Positions 17,868 through 29,124 are shown, counted from the first letter of the stretch. The stretch is 29,479 nucleotides of DNA from Acanthamoeba lenticulata (GCA_002179805.1 NAVB01000657.1:1-29479); one strand, 5' to 3'. The notes: generated from the sequence alone by a model not told the origin. Numbers and translations: made by a program.

Positions 17868-20465
17868 ATGGCGACTACGACGACGCAAGCAGAAGCGCCT
17901 CTGCTGCAGGGGGATGGCAGAGCGTTGACTTGCGTGAAACGCGCCGCTCAACTCGAGCGAGTTTACGACGAGCCCGAGCGCAAGCGCCTCCAAGAGCTCG
18001 ACCGCTACAACGTCCTCGACACTCCCCCGTACCCTCCCTCCTCCCCTCCCCCTCCCTCCGCCTGTTGCTCTCCTTTTTCCTCTTCTTCCTCGTCGTCCTT
18101 TCTGGTTCTTCTTCCTCTCGTTCCCCTCTTCGTCTCTTCCTCACCTCGCCCTCGCCCACTCTCTTCGCCCTCCCAGGGAGGCGTGCTACGACGAGATCGC
18201 AGAACTGGCGGCCTACATCTGCGACGTGCCCATCGCCCTGGGTATTTCCGCTCTCCTCCTCCTGGCTGCGCGTGACCGTCATCACACTTTTTCCTGACCT
18301 CCCACCTCATCACCCCTTCTGCCATCCTCGTCCGCCATCACATGATGGTGGTGCTGATGGTGTGGTTGCTGCGCACACAGTGGTGTTCGTGGATGTCGAC
18401 AGATTATTCCTAAAGGCACGCATCGGAATGGCCGACGTGGCTGAAATTCCTTTGGTCAATCGGGAGCAGATCTTCTGCATCCATACGATCCGTGACGACG
18501 GCCTGCTCGTCATCCCCGACGCCTTGGCCGACGACCGGTTCCGCTGCAACCCGATGGTCGTCAACGAGCCCCATATAAGGTTCTACGCCGGCGCGCCGCT
18601 GATCACGCCCGGCGGCCACCGGCTTGGCAACTTGTGCGTCATCGACATGGTCCCGCGCGAGCTCGACGAGCGCCAGAAGCGGTCGCTCGAGCAGCTCGCC
18701 CGGCAGGTCTCGGCCCAGCTCGAGCTGCGCCTGAGCCTCACCGCGCTCCACCGCCAGAACCGCGAGCTCGAGAAGCTCAACGACGAGAAGAGCCGCTTCC
18801 TCAGCGCCGTCAGCCACGACATCCGCCAGCCGCTGGCCACCGTCATGATGTGCTCCGAGCTCATGCTCCACGGCGAGAACGACGACGACGACGATGATGA
18901 CGGCGACGGCGACGACTGTGAGAACGGCGGCAGCAAGCAGAGGCTCGTGCTGGCCGAGCCGCACGCCGAGCTGGCCAACACGGCCTACACGTGCGCGCAG
19001 TTCATGCACAACCTGGTGGACGAGCTGCTCCAGATGGTCCAGTACGACTTTGGCAAGGTGCCCGTCCAGCTCGACTGCCGCATGACCGACCTCGTCGCGC
19101 TCGTGCACCGCGTCGTGGCCACCCACGCCCTCTACGCGCGTGCCAAGCACATCGCGCTCCGCATGGGCGTCCGCGACAACGTTGGCTCCAACAGCCCCGG
19201 CGGCTCCACGCGGGCCTTGCCCGCCGGCATCGTCAGCGGCAGCGGCATCGTCGGCAGCGGCGTCGGTAGCGGCATCGTCAGCGGCGGCGGCGGTGGCAGT
19301 GGCGAGGTCATCCCTTATGACGAATGGCTAATGCTGCAGCAACAACCCGGGGTTGGCTCGCCGGTGAGCCTATCGCAGCGAGGCGGCAAGTCCATTAACT
19401 GCAACATCGACCCAGTCAAAATCGAGCAGGTGTTGAACAACTTTATCTCCAACGCAATTAAGGTATCTCTTTTTCACCATAAATAGTACCATTAATTTTG
19501 CATGTTGCAAGTCTAACACCAATGACAACGCGCAGTTCTCGCACCCCAACAGCTGCGTCGACATTGTGGTGGAGCGCGAGATCGTCGGCCAATCGGGCAG
19601 CAGCGGCCTCCTGCGGGGCAAGTGCGCGTCGGTGTCGGTGATCGACCGCGGGCAGGGCATCCCGCGCGAGGAGATGGGCAAGCTCTTCCAGCCCTTCCAG
19701 CGGCTGTCGGTCAAGCCCACGGGCGGCGAGACGAGCACCGGCCTCGGGCTGGCCATCGCGCGCGGCATCATCCTGGCCCACGCGGGCGACGTCCTCGTGG
19801 AGAGCGAGCAGGGCCGGGGCAGCACGTTCCGCATGCTGCTGCCGCTGCCCAAGCGGGCCGCCCTCGTCGAGCCGCCTCGCGCGGCCGCGCTCAACCAGCG
19901 CCGGCCGAGCCTCGCCAACTGCGGCCTGAGCCGGCCGTCGCAGGCCAACGAGACGGCCTACAACGTGCTCGTTGTCGACGACAACGCGATCAACGTGCGG
20001 CTGATGAAGCAGATCCTGCAGCGCCGCGGCCACACCGTGTGGACCGCGAGCGACGGCCTCGAGGCCCTCGAGCTGTTCCACGAGGTCGGCGGCCACGACC
20101 ACTTTCACGTGCTCCTCATCGACGAGGAGATGCCCCGCATGTGCGGCCTCGAGCTCATCCAGCACCTCCGCGCGCTCGAGGCCGAGGCCGAGACTCATGC
20201 CCAGGCCCTGGCCCAGGCCGGCGGCGTGCAAAGCACCAACAACGTTGACCACAAGCTCCAGCACAGGCACAAGCGCTTGCCGCTGGTCTCGGTCTCGGGC
20301 CATGCCGACGCGGAGCACAAGCGCGCGATCGAGGCCGCCGGCGCGGACGACGTCTGCCCGAAGCCCTTCAACGCGCAGACGCTGCTCGAGATCGTGGAGC
20401 GACTGGGCGCGCAGTACCGGCTAGCGCAGCAGGTGCCTGCCGCGGCCCCCTTGCTGGCCATCTAA
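17868..20465 (+). CDS. Cytosolic GAF-domain hybrid histidine kinase with C-terminal receiver
   Basis: Four exons, 17868-18028, 18177-18241, 18381-19462 and 19536-20465, give 745 aa. After LDRYNVLDTPP a GAF domain (~45-200) carries PIALVVFVDVDR, FCIHTI, VIPDALADDRF, IRFYAGAPL and LGNLCVID. A coiled segment leads to the H-box SHDIRQPLA with phospho-acceptor His221. The ATPase has NNFISNAIK-FSHP (N-box), DRGQGIP (G1) and STGLGLAIARG (G2). The receiver has VVDDN, acceptor Asp632 (LLIDEEMP) and Lys712 (CPKPF). There is no TM helix, so it is likely a soluble sensor passing phosphate His to Asp and on to an HPt protein. Odd: a poly-Asp insert (HGEN then DDDDDDDGDGDD) inside the dimerisation helices and a Gly/Ser insert before the N-box. 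Intron 1 (18029-18176) is almost pure pyrimidine. AATAAA is at 20486. Confidence 0.93.
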
Positions 20466-20714
20466 ATGAAAAAACAAAATTAAAAAATAAATTTTAATGA
20501 AATGAATCCCCCAAAACGACTTTAAAGTTAAAAAAAACAAAAAACACTTGCTTGTCACTGTCGACGTTTATTCTGCAACCAATCACCATAAATCGCGCCA
20601 TTTAGTTTCAAACGACCATTCCGACGCGAGTTGCAGCGGATCCGCACGCTCGAAAGCAAGGCTGCACTTTCGCGCACCAAGAAGTCGTAAGCGCCTAAGA
20701 CGAAAGCAGGGGGC

Positions 20715-22584
20715 ATGGTGCACCTGGTCACCGTTCGGATGCGCGTCGTGATTGTCATGGCTCTGCTGCTGTGGGTGATTATGATGGTGGTCCCCTTCTC
20801 GTCGGCCGCTGAGTGCGCGGGCGTTCCGCTGCTCGACTCCTCCACGACGCCCCTCAACGCATCGATTCAAGTTTCTCCAGGGCAGGTGGTGGAGGTGGTC
20901 AAGGTGAAGCTGAACGCCAAGCTGGACGTCAACATCTCGCTGGTAAAGGTCTACTTCATCGATGACCAGGGCGCCCTACCGCAGCGCATGGGCTTCTCCC
21001 CCTACGACGACCTGTCCTTGGCCCTGAACTTGAGCTCCAGCGAATATACCTCTTCGGGCCCGCCTTGGAGTCTTTCGTTCTTGTTCTACCCCGAGGCGCA
21101 GCTCAAGGCGGGCTCCTTCTACTGGCTCGTGATGAACAACTTTACGACTCCAGCCAATGTATGCAAAATCGCGTTGGCTGACGGCTGGCAGAGCAACCTC
21201 AACAGCAACAGCGGAGGACTCGTTTTCAACAGCAGCGTCGACCTCAACGGCACTTTGACCGAGGAGAAGACGGGAGCTGAAATGATATTCGTCCCGGCCC
21301 TGACCTTCTGCGGCTCCGCGAGCACGCCTTCGCCGTCTGCGACGCCCTCTGTGTCACCCGCCCAACCAATGCAGCCCAATCCATCGCCCTCGCGGCAATC
21401 GACGCCCTCTCTTACGCCCTTTCCCTCTATTCCGCCGGTATCTTCTACATCTTCTTCGCCCAAACTGTCGCCGTCGGCACTGCCCAAGCTGGTGGCGGCG
21501 ACCAACGTGTCGGCCGACTTTGACAATTCGACCGTGGCCTTCAACATGTTGGCCTCCTTCTCCTCCTCATCTTCCTTATCCTCATCATCGACGTCAAAGA
21601 CAAGCGTGCGGTCGGACCTGGTGGAAGTGCAAGTGGGCAACGTGTCCGTGCCCGCCGCCTCCCTCGCCAGTTGCGTCTCTCCCTTCTTCTTCATCCTTCC
21701 TGAGTTGTTTCATCAACTAATGATGGAGCGCAGACCTGACGGTGGCGAGGGTCAACGACAGTGCCCTGGGCACGACGGGCGTCACCTACGCGGCCGAGCT
21801 CAATGGCTCGCGCTTCGAACAGTCGATAGCGCTGTTCGCGCGCGACACAGCGACGTCGTTTGCGGGCGTGAACTTCACGGTGGGGGCCAACTCGGTCAAG
21901 TGGACCCTCAACTTGACCGCCTCCTCCTCGTCATCTGGCGAAGCGACGACGGTCGTGCGCTATCGCCTCTCCTCGGCCGGCCTCCTCGCTGGCGGGAGCC
22001 CAGGAAACATTGACTCGTCCACCTACGCGGCAACGCCGGCCGAGCCGATCGTGTGGGCCAACAAGCCGACGGTCGGCCAGACCACGTTCTTCCTCCCGCT
22101 CTTTGCCCTCACGACCGGCTCGACCGGTGAAGAAGAGGTGGTGATGGCGACGGTGGTGCTGCTCGACGTGGCGCTGGTTGACGGCGAGACCGTCACGCCC
22201 ATCCGCCACTCCGTCGTCCCCGTCGCCAAACTCAACACCACCAGTGCCACCAACAACAGCGTAAAGACGGGGGAGGAGATGAACGAGTACGAGGTGGTGC
22301 TGGAGCTGCCGCCCTTCAACGTGTCGCTGCTCTACGACCCAAGCGTGAGCCTGGGCCTGCTTGTGGGCGCCGACAAGGACGGGTCAGGCGGCGGGAGCGG
22401 AAGCGACAACACGGCCGTCATCATCGGCGTCGCCGTGGCCGTGCCCGTGGCGCTGGCCATTGTCATGGTCGTGGCGGCTGGCGTGGCTCTGGTCTGGTGG
22501 AAGCAGCGTTCTCCCAGTCGCCGTCAGATTGCTGACTCGGTCAACTTTAGTCTTGATACCCCCAACCACGAAGACGACCTCTGA
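20715..22584 (+). CDS. Surface-protein family member B (intact)
   Basis: Exons 20715-21669 and 21734-22584 give 601 aa. Two in-frame starts are possible; Met9 (20739) gives a more compact signal peptide (VVIVMALLLWVIMMVV). The N-terminal domain is the most diverged of the set (ECAGVPLLDS in place of TCGAVLLNS), but the closing CGSASTPSP is kept. The Ser/Pro stalk (~205-250) is longer than in A. Second ectodomain, DGSGGGSGSDN and TM helix are near-identical to A. The tail reads WWKQRSPSRRQIADSVNFSL and ends EDDL; DSVNFSL is shared with C and D. The splice donor is GTTGCG. This is first of three tandem copies on the plus strand. Confidence 0.85.
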
Positions 22585-22912
22585 AAAACAACCCATAGTA
22601 AGGTGGACCCATTGGCCAAGCAGGAGAGAGTGAAGCTGCACAAGTAGGTGAAGGTTGATAAAGAACGATGATGACACATTAAATACTGTAAATCTCTGCA
22701 GGGCAACGTCAACAATACATGAGATTGAGACCAGGCAGCAAAAATCCGGAAGGAGGCAGACGCAAAATTGTCGCTTATGGTTAAAACTATGTCGCTCAGT
22801 TACAAGCGGCAATTGCGTAGATCGGTCAACGCACCAATCAGGAGATGCTAACTTTTAATGAATTAAGCGGATAAGTAAAGTAGTAATCAAAAAGAAAGGA
22901 AGACACCTGACG
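22585..22912. other. Spacer between family genes B and C
   Basis: About 330 bases, moderately A/T-rich, with no open frame of note on either strand. It serves as 3' end of B and promoter of C. The last 30 bases before the C start (AAAGAAAGGAAGACACC) resemble the purine-rich leader before A and F. Confidence 0.5.
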
Positions 22913-24957
22913 ATGCGCTTGTTGGTGTTCGGGCTGCTTGCCCTGGGACTGTGGGTGATCTCCTGCGAGGCAACTCTTAACGCCACATGCGGGGCTGTCC
23001 TCCTCAACTCCACAGGCTTCGTTGAAGGCTATTTGGGTCTGAAAGTGGAAAAGGTGACGGTCAAGCTTTACGCCAAGATGGACGTCAACGTCTCTCAGGT
23101 GGAGCTCTACTTTGAGGGGGCAGGCCAGGAACCGCGAGCCCTGGCTTTTACCGACGCCAGCACTGGCGCCACCCAGAACGCCCCCGACGTTGGCAATAAT
23201 GGGGCAGGGAGTACTTTTGGCAACTTCCACACGTTCACCTTCAACCCCGAGGCGCAGCTTCAGGCGGGCTCCTTCTACTGGCTCATCATGAAAGACTTTG
23301 CAGGAAACTACCAGTCCAGCAAGCTCAAGTGGAGCGACGGCACATTGAGCAATGTCAACAACAGCGTCGGGCTCTTTTTCAACAGCACCTACGGCCTCAA
23401 CGACACGGAGCCGGCGAACGGCGGTGGCATGCTTGTGCCGTCGCTGCAAATCTGTGGCTCAGCGCGCACGCCCTCGCCCTCGCCCTCGCCCTCAGCCTCG
23501 CCGTCTCCTTCCAGCAGCCCTTCCCCGTCGACGTCGCCGTCGCCTTCGCCCTCAGCCTCGCCCACGAGAACTCCTCCCAACACCCCTTCTCCAACGATCT
23601 CATCGACGGCCTCGCCCTCGCCTTCTCCGTCTGCTTCGCCATCGCCGTCGCCGTCTCCCTCGCCTTCGCCCTCGCCTTCGCCATCGAACTCGCCCACCTC
23701 GTCGGCGACCTTCAGGCTCGCTCACGCCCATACCGTCTCCTTTTGAGGCCCAGTCACCCTTGTTTTCTCCATCCCCAACGCCCTCCAGCTCCGTCTCGCC
23801 GTCGCCCTCGGCCTCGCCGTCCGCGCTACCCAAGCTGGTGGTGGCGACCAACATGTCGGCTGACTTTGACAACTCGACTGTGGCTTTCAACATGTCGGCC
23901 TCCTTCTCCTCTTCCTCCAACAACAACACGTCATCAGCAACAACGAGCGTGCGGTCGGACCTGGTGGAAGTGCAAGTGGGCAACGTGTCCGTGCCCGCCG
24001 CCTCCCTCGCCAGTTGCGTCTCTCCCTTCCATCTGGATCTCTCTTGTCTTTCTCTGATCTTATAACAGCTGCGGCCGAAACTGACGGCACTTGAGCGCAG
24101 ACCTGACGGTGACGAGGGTCAACGACAGCGCCCTGGGCACGTCGGGTGTCACCTACGCGGCCGAGCTCGATGCGTCACGTTTTGAACAGACGTTTGCGCT
24201 GTTCACGCGCGACACGGCGACGTCGTTTGCGGGCGTGGACTTCACGGTGGGGGCCAACTCGGTCAAGTGGACCCTCAACTTGACTTCATCCACTTCCTCT
24301 TCAGGCGAATCGTCGGCGACGAGCCAGCACACGACCGAGTGGTCGGTCATGCGCTACCGCCTTTCGTCGGTCGGCTCATTGGCTAGCAATGGCGGCTCCA
24401 GCAGCAGCGACAATGGGACGACGTACGTGTCGACGCCAGCGACGCCGATCGTGCGGGCCAACACGCCGACGACCAACCAGACCACGTTCTTCCTCCCGCT
24501 CTTTGCCACCACCGCCACGACAACGAGCCAGAAGCGGGAGGTGATGATGGCGACGGTGGTGCTGTTTGACGTGGCGCTGGCCGACGGCGGGACCGTCACG
24601 CCCATCCGCCACTCCATCGTGCCCGTCGCCAAACTCAACACCACCAGTGGCAACAAGAAAGTGGAGAACGAGTACGAGGTGGTGCTGGAGCTGCCACCCT
24701 TCAACGTGTCGTTGCTTTACGACCCGAGCGTGAGCCTGGGCCTCCTCGTGGGTGCCGACAAGGACGGGTCAGGCGGCGGGAGCGGAAGCGACAACACGGC
24801 CGTCATTGTCGGCGTTGCCGTGGCCGTGCCCTTAGCCGTCGGGTTCGTGGTCGTCGTCGTGGCGGCCGCCGCGGCCGTGGTGTGGTGGAAGCGACGAGGT
24901 TTGCGTCATGGGGCGGGGGACTCGATCAACTTCAGTCTGGAGCAGTATGAGCTCTAG
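22913..24957 (+). CDS. Surface-protein family member C (one frame break or extra intron in the stalk)
   Basis: Signal peptide MRLLVFGLLALGLWVISC, then TCGAVLLNS, KVTVKLYAKMDVNVSQVELY, FNPEAQLQAGSFYWLI and CGSARTPSP. The longest Ser/Pro stalk of the family follows (23467-23700, SPSP and SASP repeats). The starting frame hits TGA at 23746, while the conserved continuation LPKLVVATNMSADF lies in the next frame. Removing 23701-23788 as an 88-base GT-AG intron restores the frame (exons 22913-23700, 23789-24012, 24101-24957; 622 aa). No other copy has this intron, so an indel in repetitive DNA is equally likely. The rest is standard: second domain, TM helix, tail with DSINFSL and final YEL. Confidence 0.75.
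23467..23700 (+). repeat. Ser/Pro codon repeat (stalk minisatellite) in gene C
   Basis: Tandem TCGCCG/TCGCCC/TCGCCT hexamers with TCAGCC and TCTCCT variants encode SPSPSASP runs. The same unit occurs in shorter arrays in A, B and F. Length differs in every copy, as expected of slippage, and both the C frame change and the F deletion begin in or beside it. Confidence 0.85.
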
Positions 24958-25182
24958 AGTGCTCCATTTCATGTGTGAAAATGTTGTTGTTTCACTCGGC
25001 CTTAAGAGGCGCTAGCAGGTGACCTCGTTTTTATCCCCAAGAACACAACACATTAACCAATCAACCGTCGGGGCACTCTTTTCATGAATGAGCTACACAA
25101 TTTTAACAAAACTAAGCAACAACAAGTTTCCTGTCACACAGTTGGCGCACTTGCCTTGGACAAGAAAGAGAGAAAGAGGCAC

Positions 25183-26462
25183 ATGATGACGAAGCTCCTG
25201 ACCGGTCCCCTTTGGCTGCTTGTACTGGTAGCAATGGCTGCAATGATGAGCCTGGTGGTGCCCGGCTGCTTGGCGACTCTTGACCCCACATGCGGGGCTG
25301 TCCTCCTCAACTCAACCAGAGTGTTTCCTCAAACCCAAACGGGTCTCCAAAAGGCGACGGTCCGGCTTTATGCCTCGATGGACGTCAACGTGTCTCAGGT
25401 GGAGCTTTACTTCAGTGTTGCCTCCACACAGCCCAACACGATGAACTTCTTCGACGAGTCCACGGGCAACAACCAGACCACCACCACCAGCAGCAACGGA
25501 TATGATGGGGCTGGCTACTTCTTCCGCTTGTTCAGCTTCAGCCCCAAGGCGCAACTCACGGCGGGCTCCTTCTACCGACTCGAGATGAGCCTTGTCATCA
25601 TAGCGGCCGAAACTGACGGCACTTGAGCGCAGACCTGACGGTGGCGAGGGTCAACGACAGCGCCCTGTGCACGTCCGGTGTCACCTATGCGGCCATGCTT
25701 GGCACCGCGCGATTCGAGCAGTCGATGCCGCTGTTCACGCGCCACACGGCGACGTCGTTTGCGGGCGTGGACTTCACGGTGGGGGCCAACTCGGTTAAGT
25801 GGACCCTCAACTTGACCTCCTCTTCTTCAGGAGAAGCGACGAGTCAGCACGCGACCGAGTGGTCGGTCCTGCGCTATCGACTCTCCTCAGCCGGCCTCCT
25901 CGCCAGCAGCGACAACGCATCCTCCACGTTGGCAACGCCAGCGACGCCGATCGTGAGGGCCAACACGCCGACAGCCAACCAGACCACGTTCTTCCTTCCG
26001 CTCTTCGCCACCACCACCAAGAACAAGGCGCCAGAGGTGATGATGGCGACGTTGGTGCTGTTCGATGTGGCGCTGGTCGACGGCGAGACCGTCAGGCCCA
26101 TCCGCCACTCCATCGTGCCCGTCACCACCAGCAACAGCACAAACAACAACACCAAGGCGGGGGAGGAGGTGAACGAGTACGAGGTGGTGCTGGAGCTGCC
26201 GCCCTTCAACATGTCGCTGCTTTACGACCCAAGCGTGAGCCTGGGCCTGCTTGTGGGCGCCGACAAGGACGGGTCAGGCGGCGGGAGCGGAAGCGACAAC
26301 ACGGCCGTCATTGTCGGCGTCGCCGTGGCCGTGCCCGTGGCGCTGGCCATTGTCGTGGTCGTGGTGGCCGCTGGTGCGGCTGTGATGTGGTGGAAGCGAC
26401 GACATCTGGGCAAAGGCAGTCGTGATTCTGTGAACTTTGGTCATGAGGATTACCACCTTTGA
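25183..26462 (+). pseudogene. Surface-protein family member D, internal deletion removes stalk and splice donor
   Basis: The signal peptide begins at 25183 (MMTKLLTGPLWLLVLVAMAA); an upstream in-frame ATG at 25084 is unlikely to be used. The N-terminal domain runs normally to AGSFYRLEMS, then jumps straight into sequence equal to the 3' end of gene C's intron (GCGGCCGAAACTGACGGC, then the CAG acceptor at 25633). The second Cys, the stalk and the GTTGCG donor are gone, and reading through meets TGA at 25624. Exon 2 (25634-26462) is fully open and ends with a TM helix, DSVNFGHEDYHL and stop. GTCATC at 25594 could be a donor but leaves the wrong phase. It is probably a pseudogene, or yields only a short secreted N-domain. 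Confidence 0.8.
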
Positions 26463-26639
26463 ACATTGAATGATGTCCATTTAAATAATTGATAATATCT
26501 GTGAGAAAGAAGCCCCGAGCGGCTTCGCCAATGGGGCGGCAGTTGCCGACATGAGCCAACCGTTCCTGTCGCACTTGGCCCACGCCCTCCTCCCTTCCGA
26601 CTGACCAGCAGCCGAGCACAAAAGATAGTAGCAGAAGGC

Positions 26640-26800
26640 ATGACAAGGGCGCAGGTACTTCTGTCGGCCATGGCGGTGGTGATGAGCCTGGCGGTGGTCC
26701 CCTGCTCTTGATCCCACCTGCAGCGCGGTCCTCCTGAACTCCTCCACACCAGTGTCCACCCCAGGCGGCAGCCTCAATTTTGTTTTAACTGTAAAACACA
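26640..26800 (+). pseudogene. Surface-protein family member E, 5' stub
   Basis: ATG at 26640 starts a signal peptide (MTRAQVLLSAMAVVMSLAVV) that hits TGA. One base out of frame the mature start continues as LDPTCSAVLLNSSTPVSTPG, the family N-terminus. Nothing further of the family follows; the right inverted-repeat arm begins about 50 bases on. It is a truncated, frameshifted copy, probably cut by the event that placed the arm here. Confidence 0.75.
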
Positions 26801-26847
26801 ATTACCTCCAACGTGCAATTTGAAAAAACCCCTTAAAGGAAGCTGCG

Positions 26848-27121
26848 CCTCACTGTTCCGATGTTGGTCCATCGAGTTCTGATGGCGTGTCCTGGTGCCG
26901 CTGCATTACCGCGTCAGGCCATGCTGGACGAGTGGCGATTGCAGCACCCGGAGCTGTTGCTGGGCTGCGAGTACATCGAGCTGAGCGCCAAAACCGGACA
27001 CAACGTGGATCTGGCCCTCAAGTACGCCGTGGCCACCGTCATTACCGCTTACACGGAGCGTCGTCGCGTCTCCTTAGCCCCTAAGTCCAAGATGCGCCGC
27101 CCATGCCTTCTATCTTGGTGA
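26848..27121 (+). pseudogene. Ras-like small GTPase 3' end (right arm)
   Basis: An open frame MLVHRVLMACPG, then AMLDEWRLQHPELLLGC, then YIELSAKTGHNVDLALKYA, the classic C-terminal part of a small GTPase with G5 motif SAK. It lacks the G1-G4 part; the left copy keeps G4. The prenylation box is spoiled: where the left copy has CLLS-TAG, this one reads CLLS-TGG-TGA, adding Trp after the CaaX box. The arm homology starts at its first codons, so it was probably truncated by the duplication breakpoint. Confidence 0.65.
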
Positions 27122-27187
27122 ATAAACTTACCCGGTACCAAGAAGAAGTAAAAAACTATCATCTCCTCATTCGTTCTCTAGTGCTCT

Positions 27188-28951
27188 TCACAGATGGTCA
27201 TCAACACGCAAGGCTGTGGTGAGCCGAGTCAGCCTCCGACGGTGACGCTGTCGCTTCCACCACGCCATTGCTCCACCGGCCACCGCCATGACCACCACGA
27301 TGGCCAGCGCCACGGGCACGGCCACGGCGACGCCGACAATGACGGCCGTGTTGTCGCTTCCGCTCCCGCCGCCTGACCCGTCCTTGTCGGCGCCCACAAG
27401 CAGGCCCAGGCTCACGCTTGGGTCGTAAAGCAGCGACATGTTGAAGGGCGGCAGCTCCAGCACCACCTCGTACTCGTTCACCTCCTCCTCCTCGTCGTCG
27501 CTGCTGGTGGTAGCATTGGGCTTGGCGACTGGGGCGATGGAGTGGCGGATGGGCGCAATGGTCTCGCCGTCGACCAGCGCCACGTCGAAGAGCACCACGC
27601 TCGCCATCACCACCTCCTGTGCCGCGCTGCTGGTCATGGTGATGGCAAAGAGCGGGAGGAAGAACGTGGTCTGGTTGGCTGTCGGCGTGTTGGCCCGCAC
27701 AATGGGCTTGGGCGGCGTCGATGAGAATTTCGTTGACGACGATGGCGTGAGCGAGTCATTGGCCCCATTGCCAGCGAGCAGGCCCACCGACGAGAGGCGA
27801 TACCGCACGACCGACCACTCGCTCCTGTGATTGCCCGTTGCAGAGGTCGAGGACAAAGAGGAGGAGGTCAAGTTGAGGGTCCACTTGACCGAGTTGGCCT
27901 CCACGGTGAAGTCCACGCCCGCAAACGACGTCGCCGTGTCGCGTGTGAACAGCGCAAACGTCTGCTCCAAGCGCGACGAAGCGTCGAGCAAAAGAGCCGC
28001 GTAGGTTACACCCGATGTACCCAGCAGGCTGTCATTGACTCTCGTCGCCGTCAGATCTGTCCCACCCCAGCCCCCCACAATCATGTTATGTTATCACATC
28101 TTCCACCCAAGAAGAGAGATCGAGTCCTGCTGCTTCCTCATGAGGATGAAGATAACGAGAGGATAATTCTGAGGAGAGAGAATGAAAGAAGAGAGAGAGA
28201 GAGAGAGAGGGAGAGACGCAACTGGCGAGGGAGGCGGCGGGCACGGACACGTTGCCCACTTGCACTTCCACCAGGTCCGACCGCACGCTTGTCTTGGCTG
28301 TCGACAAAGAGCCGAGGGCGTGGCCGAGGGTGAAATTGACGACGAGGCGGAGGGCGAAGGAAAAACCGACGGCGAGGTTGATGGAAAGGGTGTGAAGGCT
28401 GTGCCGCACAGGGCTAGTGCAGGCACGGTCAAGGAGTCGTTTGTCATGGGCTGGCCATCGATCACGACGCTGCTGTTGAACACAAGCCCCGTGCTGTTGC
28501 TGTTGCTCCACGTTCCGTTGCCCAAAGCCAGCGCGGTGTTCTGGGTAGACCCCACAAAGTCGCTCAGCACGAGCAAGTAGAGGGAGCCTGCCTTGAGCTG
28601 TGCCTCAGGCTCGAACGTGAACGTGCGAAACCAGCGCAACCCGTCAAACCCATTGCTGGCGAGGGTTGTGCTCTGGTTGATGCCCGTTCCTAACTCGTCA
28701 TGAAAGCCCAGGTACTGCGGCTGCTTGAGTGCGCCGTTGAAGTAAATTTCCACCTGCGAGACGTTGATGTTCATCAACGCATAGAGCTTGACCGTCACCA
28801 CTTGTTGGCTTGTTATGGCCGTCGACGTGTTGCGCGACGCAGAGTTGAGGAGAATAGCGCCACACGTGGGGCTCAGGTTTGCCGAGCCGGGGATCACCAT
28901 CACCAACAGGACTGCCGCAAGCAGCAAAAGTAGGGCCTGATGCTTCTCCAT
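27188..28951 (-). pseudogene. Surface-protein family member F, closest paralog of A, frameshifted
   Basis: Minus-strand start at 28951 (MEKHQALLLLLAAVLLVMVI, TCGAILLNS); an upstream in-frame ATG at 29032 lies in the leader. Exon 1 runs to 28223 with the usual GTTGCG donor and exon 2 is 28056-27188. Relative to A, 136 bases are missing near 28312, joined at a CGGC microhomology. This removes LPKLVVATNVSADF through the Ser run and shifts the frame: exon 1 is 729 bases (phase 0), while exon 2 needs phase 1. Exon 2 is intact, with TM helix and A-type tail (VDDHL end). The intron carries a (CT)n run. A sequencing error cannot be excluded, but a 136-base loss makes real decay likelier. Confidence 0.8.
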
Positions 28952-29124
28952 GTGTCCTCTTCTTTCTTGTCTGCTTGAATGAACTCCTTGTTTTAATGAA
29001 GAGCCTGCAGCAGCCAATAAGGAAATGGCCATTTTTGGCGCCTTAACCTTATCAGCAGTTTATCATCAGGTTTACCTGGACGAACCGGCCGCATTAAAGG
29101 GGTTCAACCGCAGCGGTTGTCGAC

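Noticed and set aside
23467..23700. Tandem repeats as a CRISPR-like array
   Set aside because: They are in-frame Ser/Pro hexamers with no spacers, in a eukaryotic coding exon.
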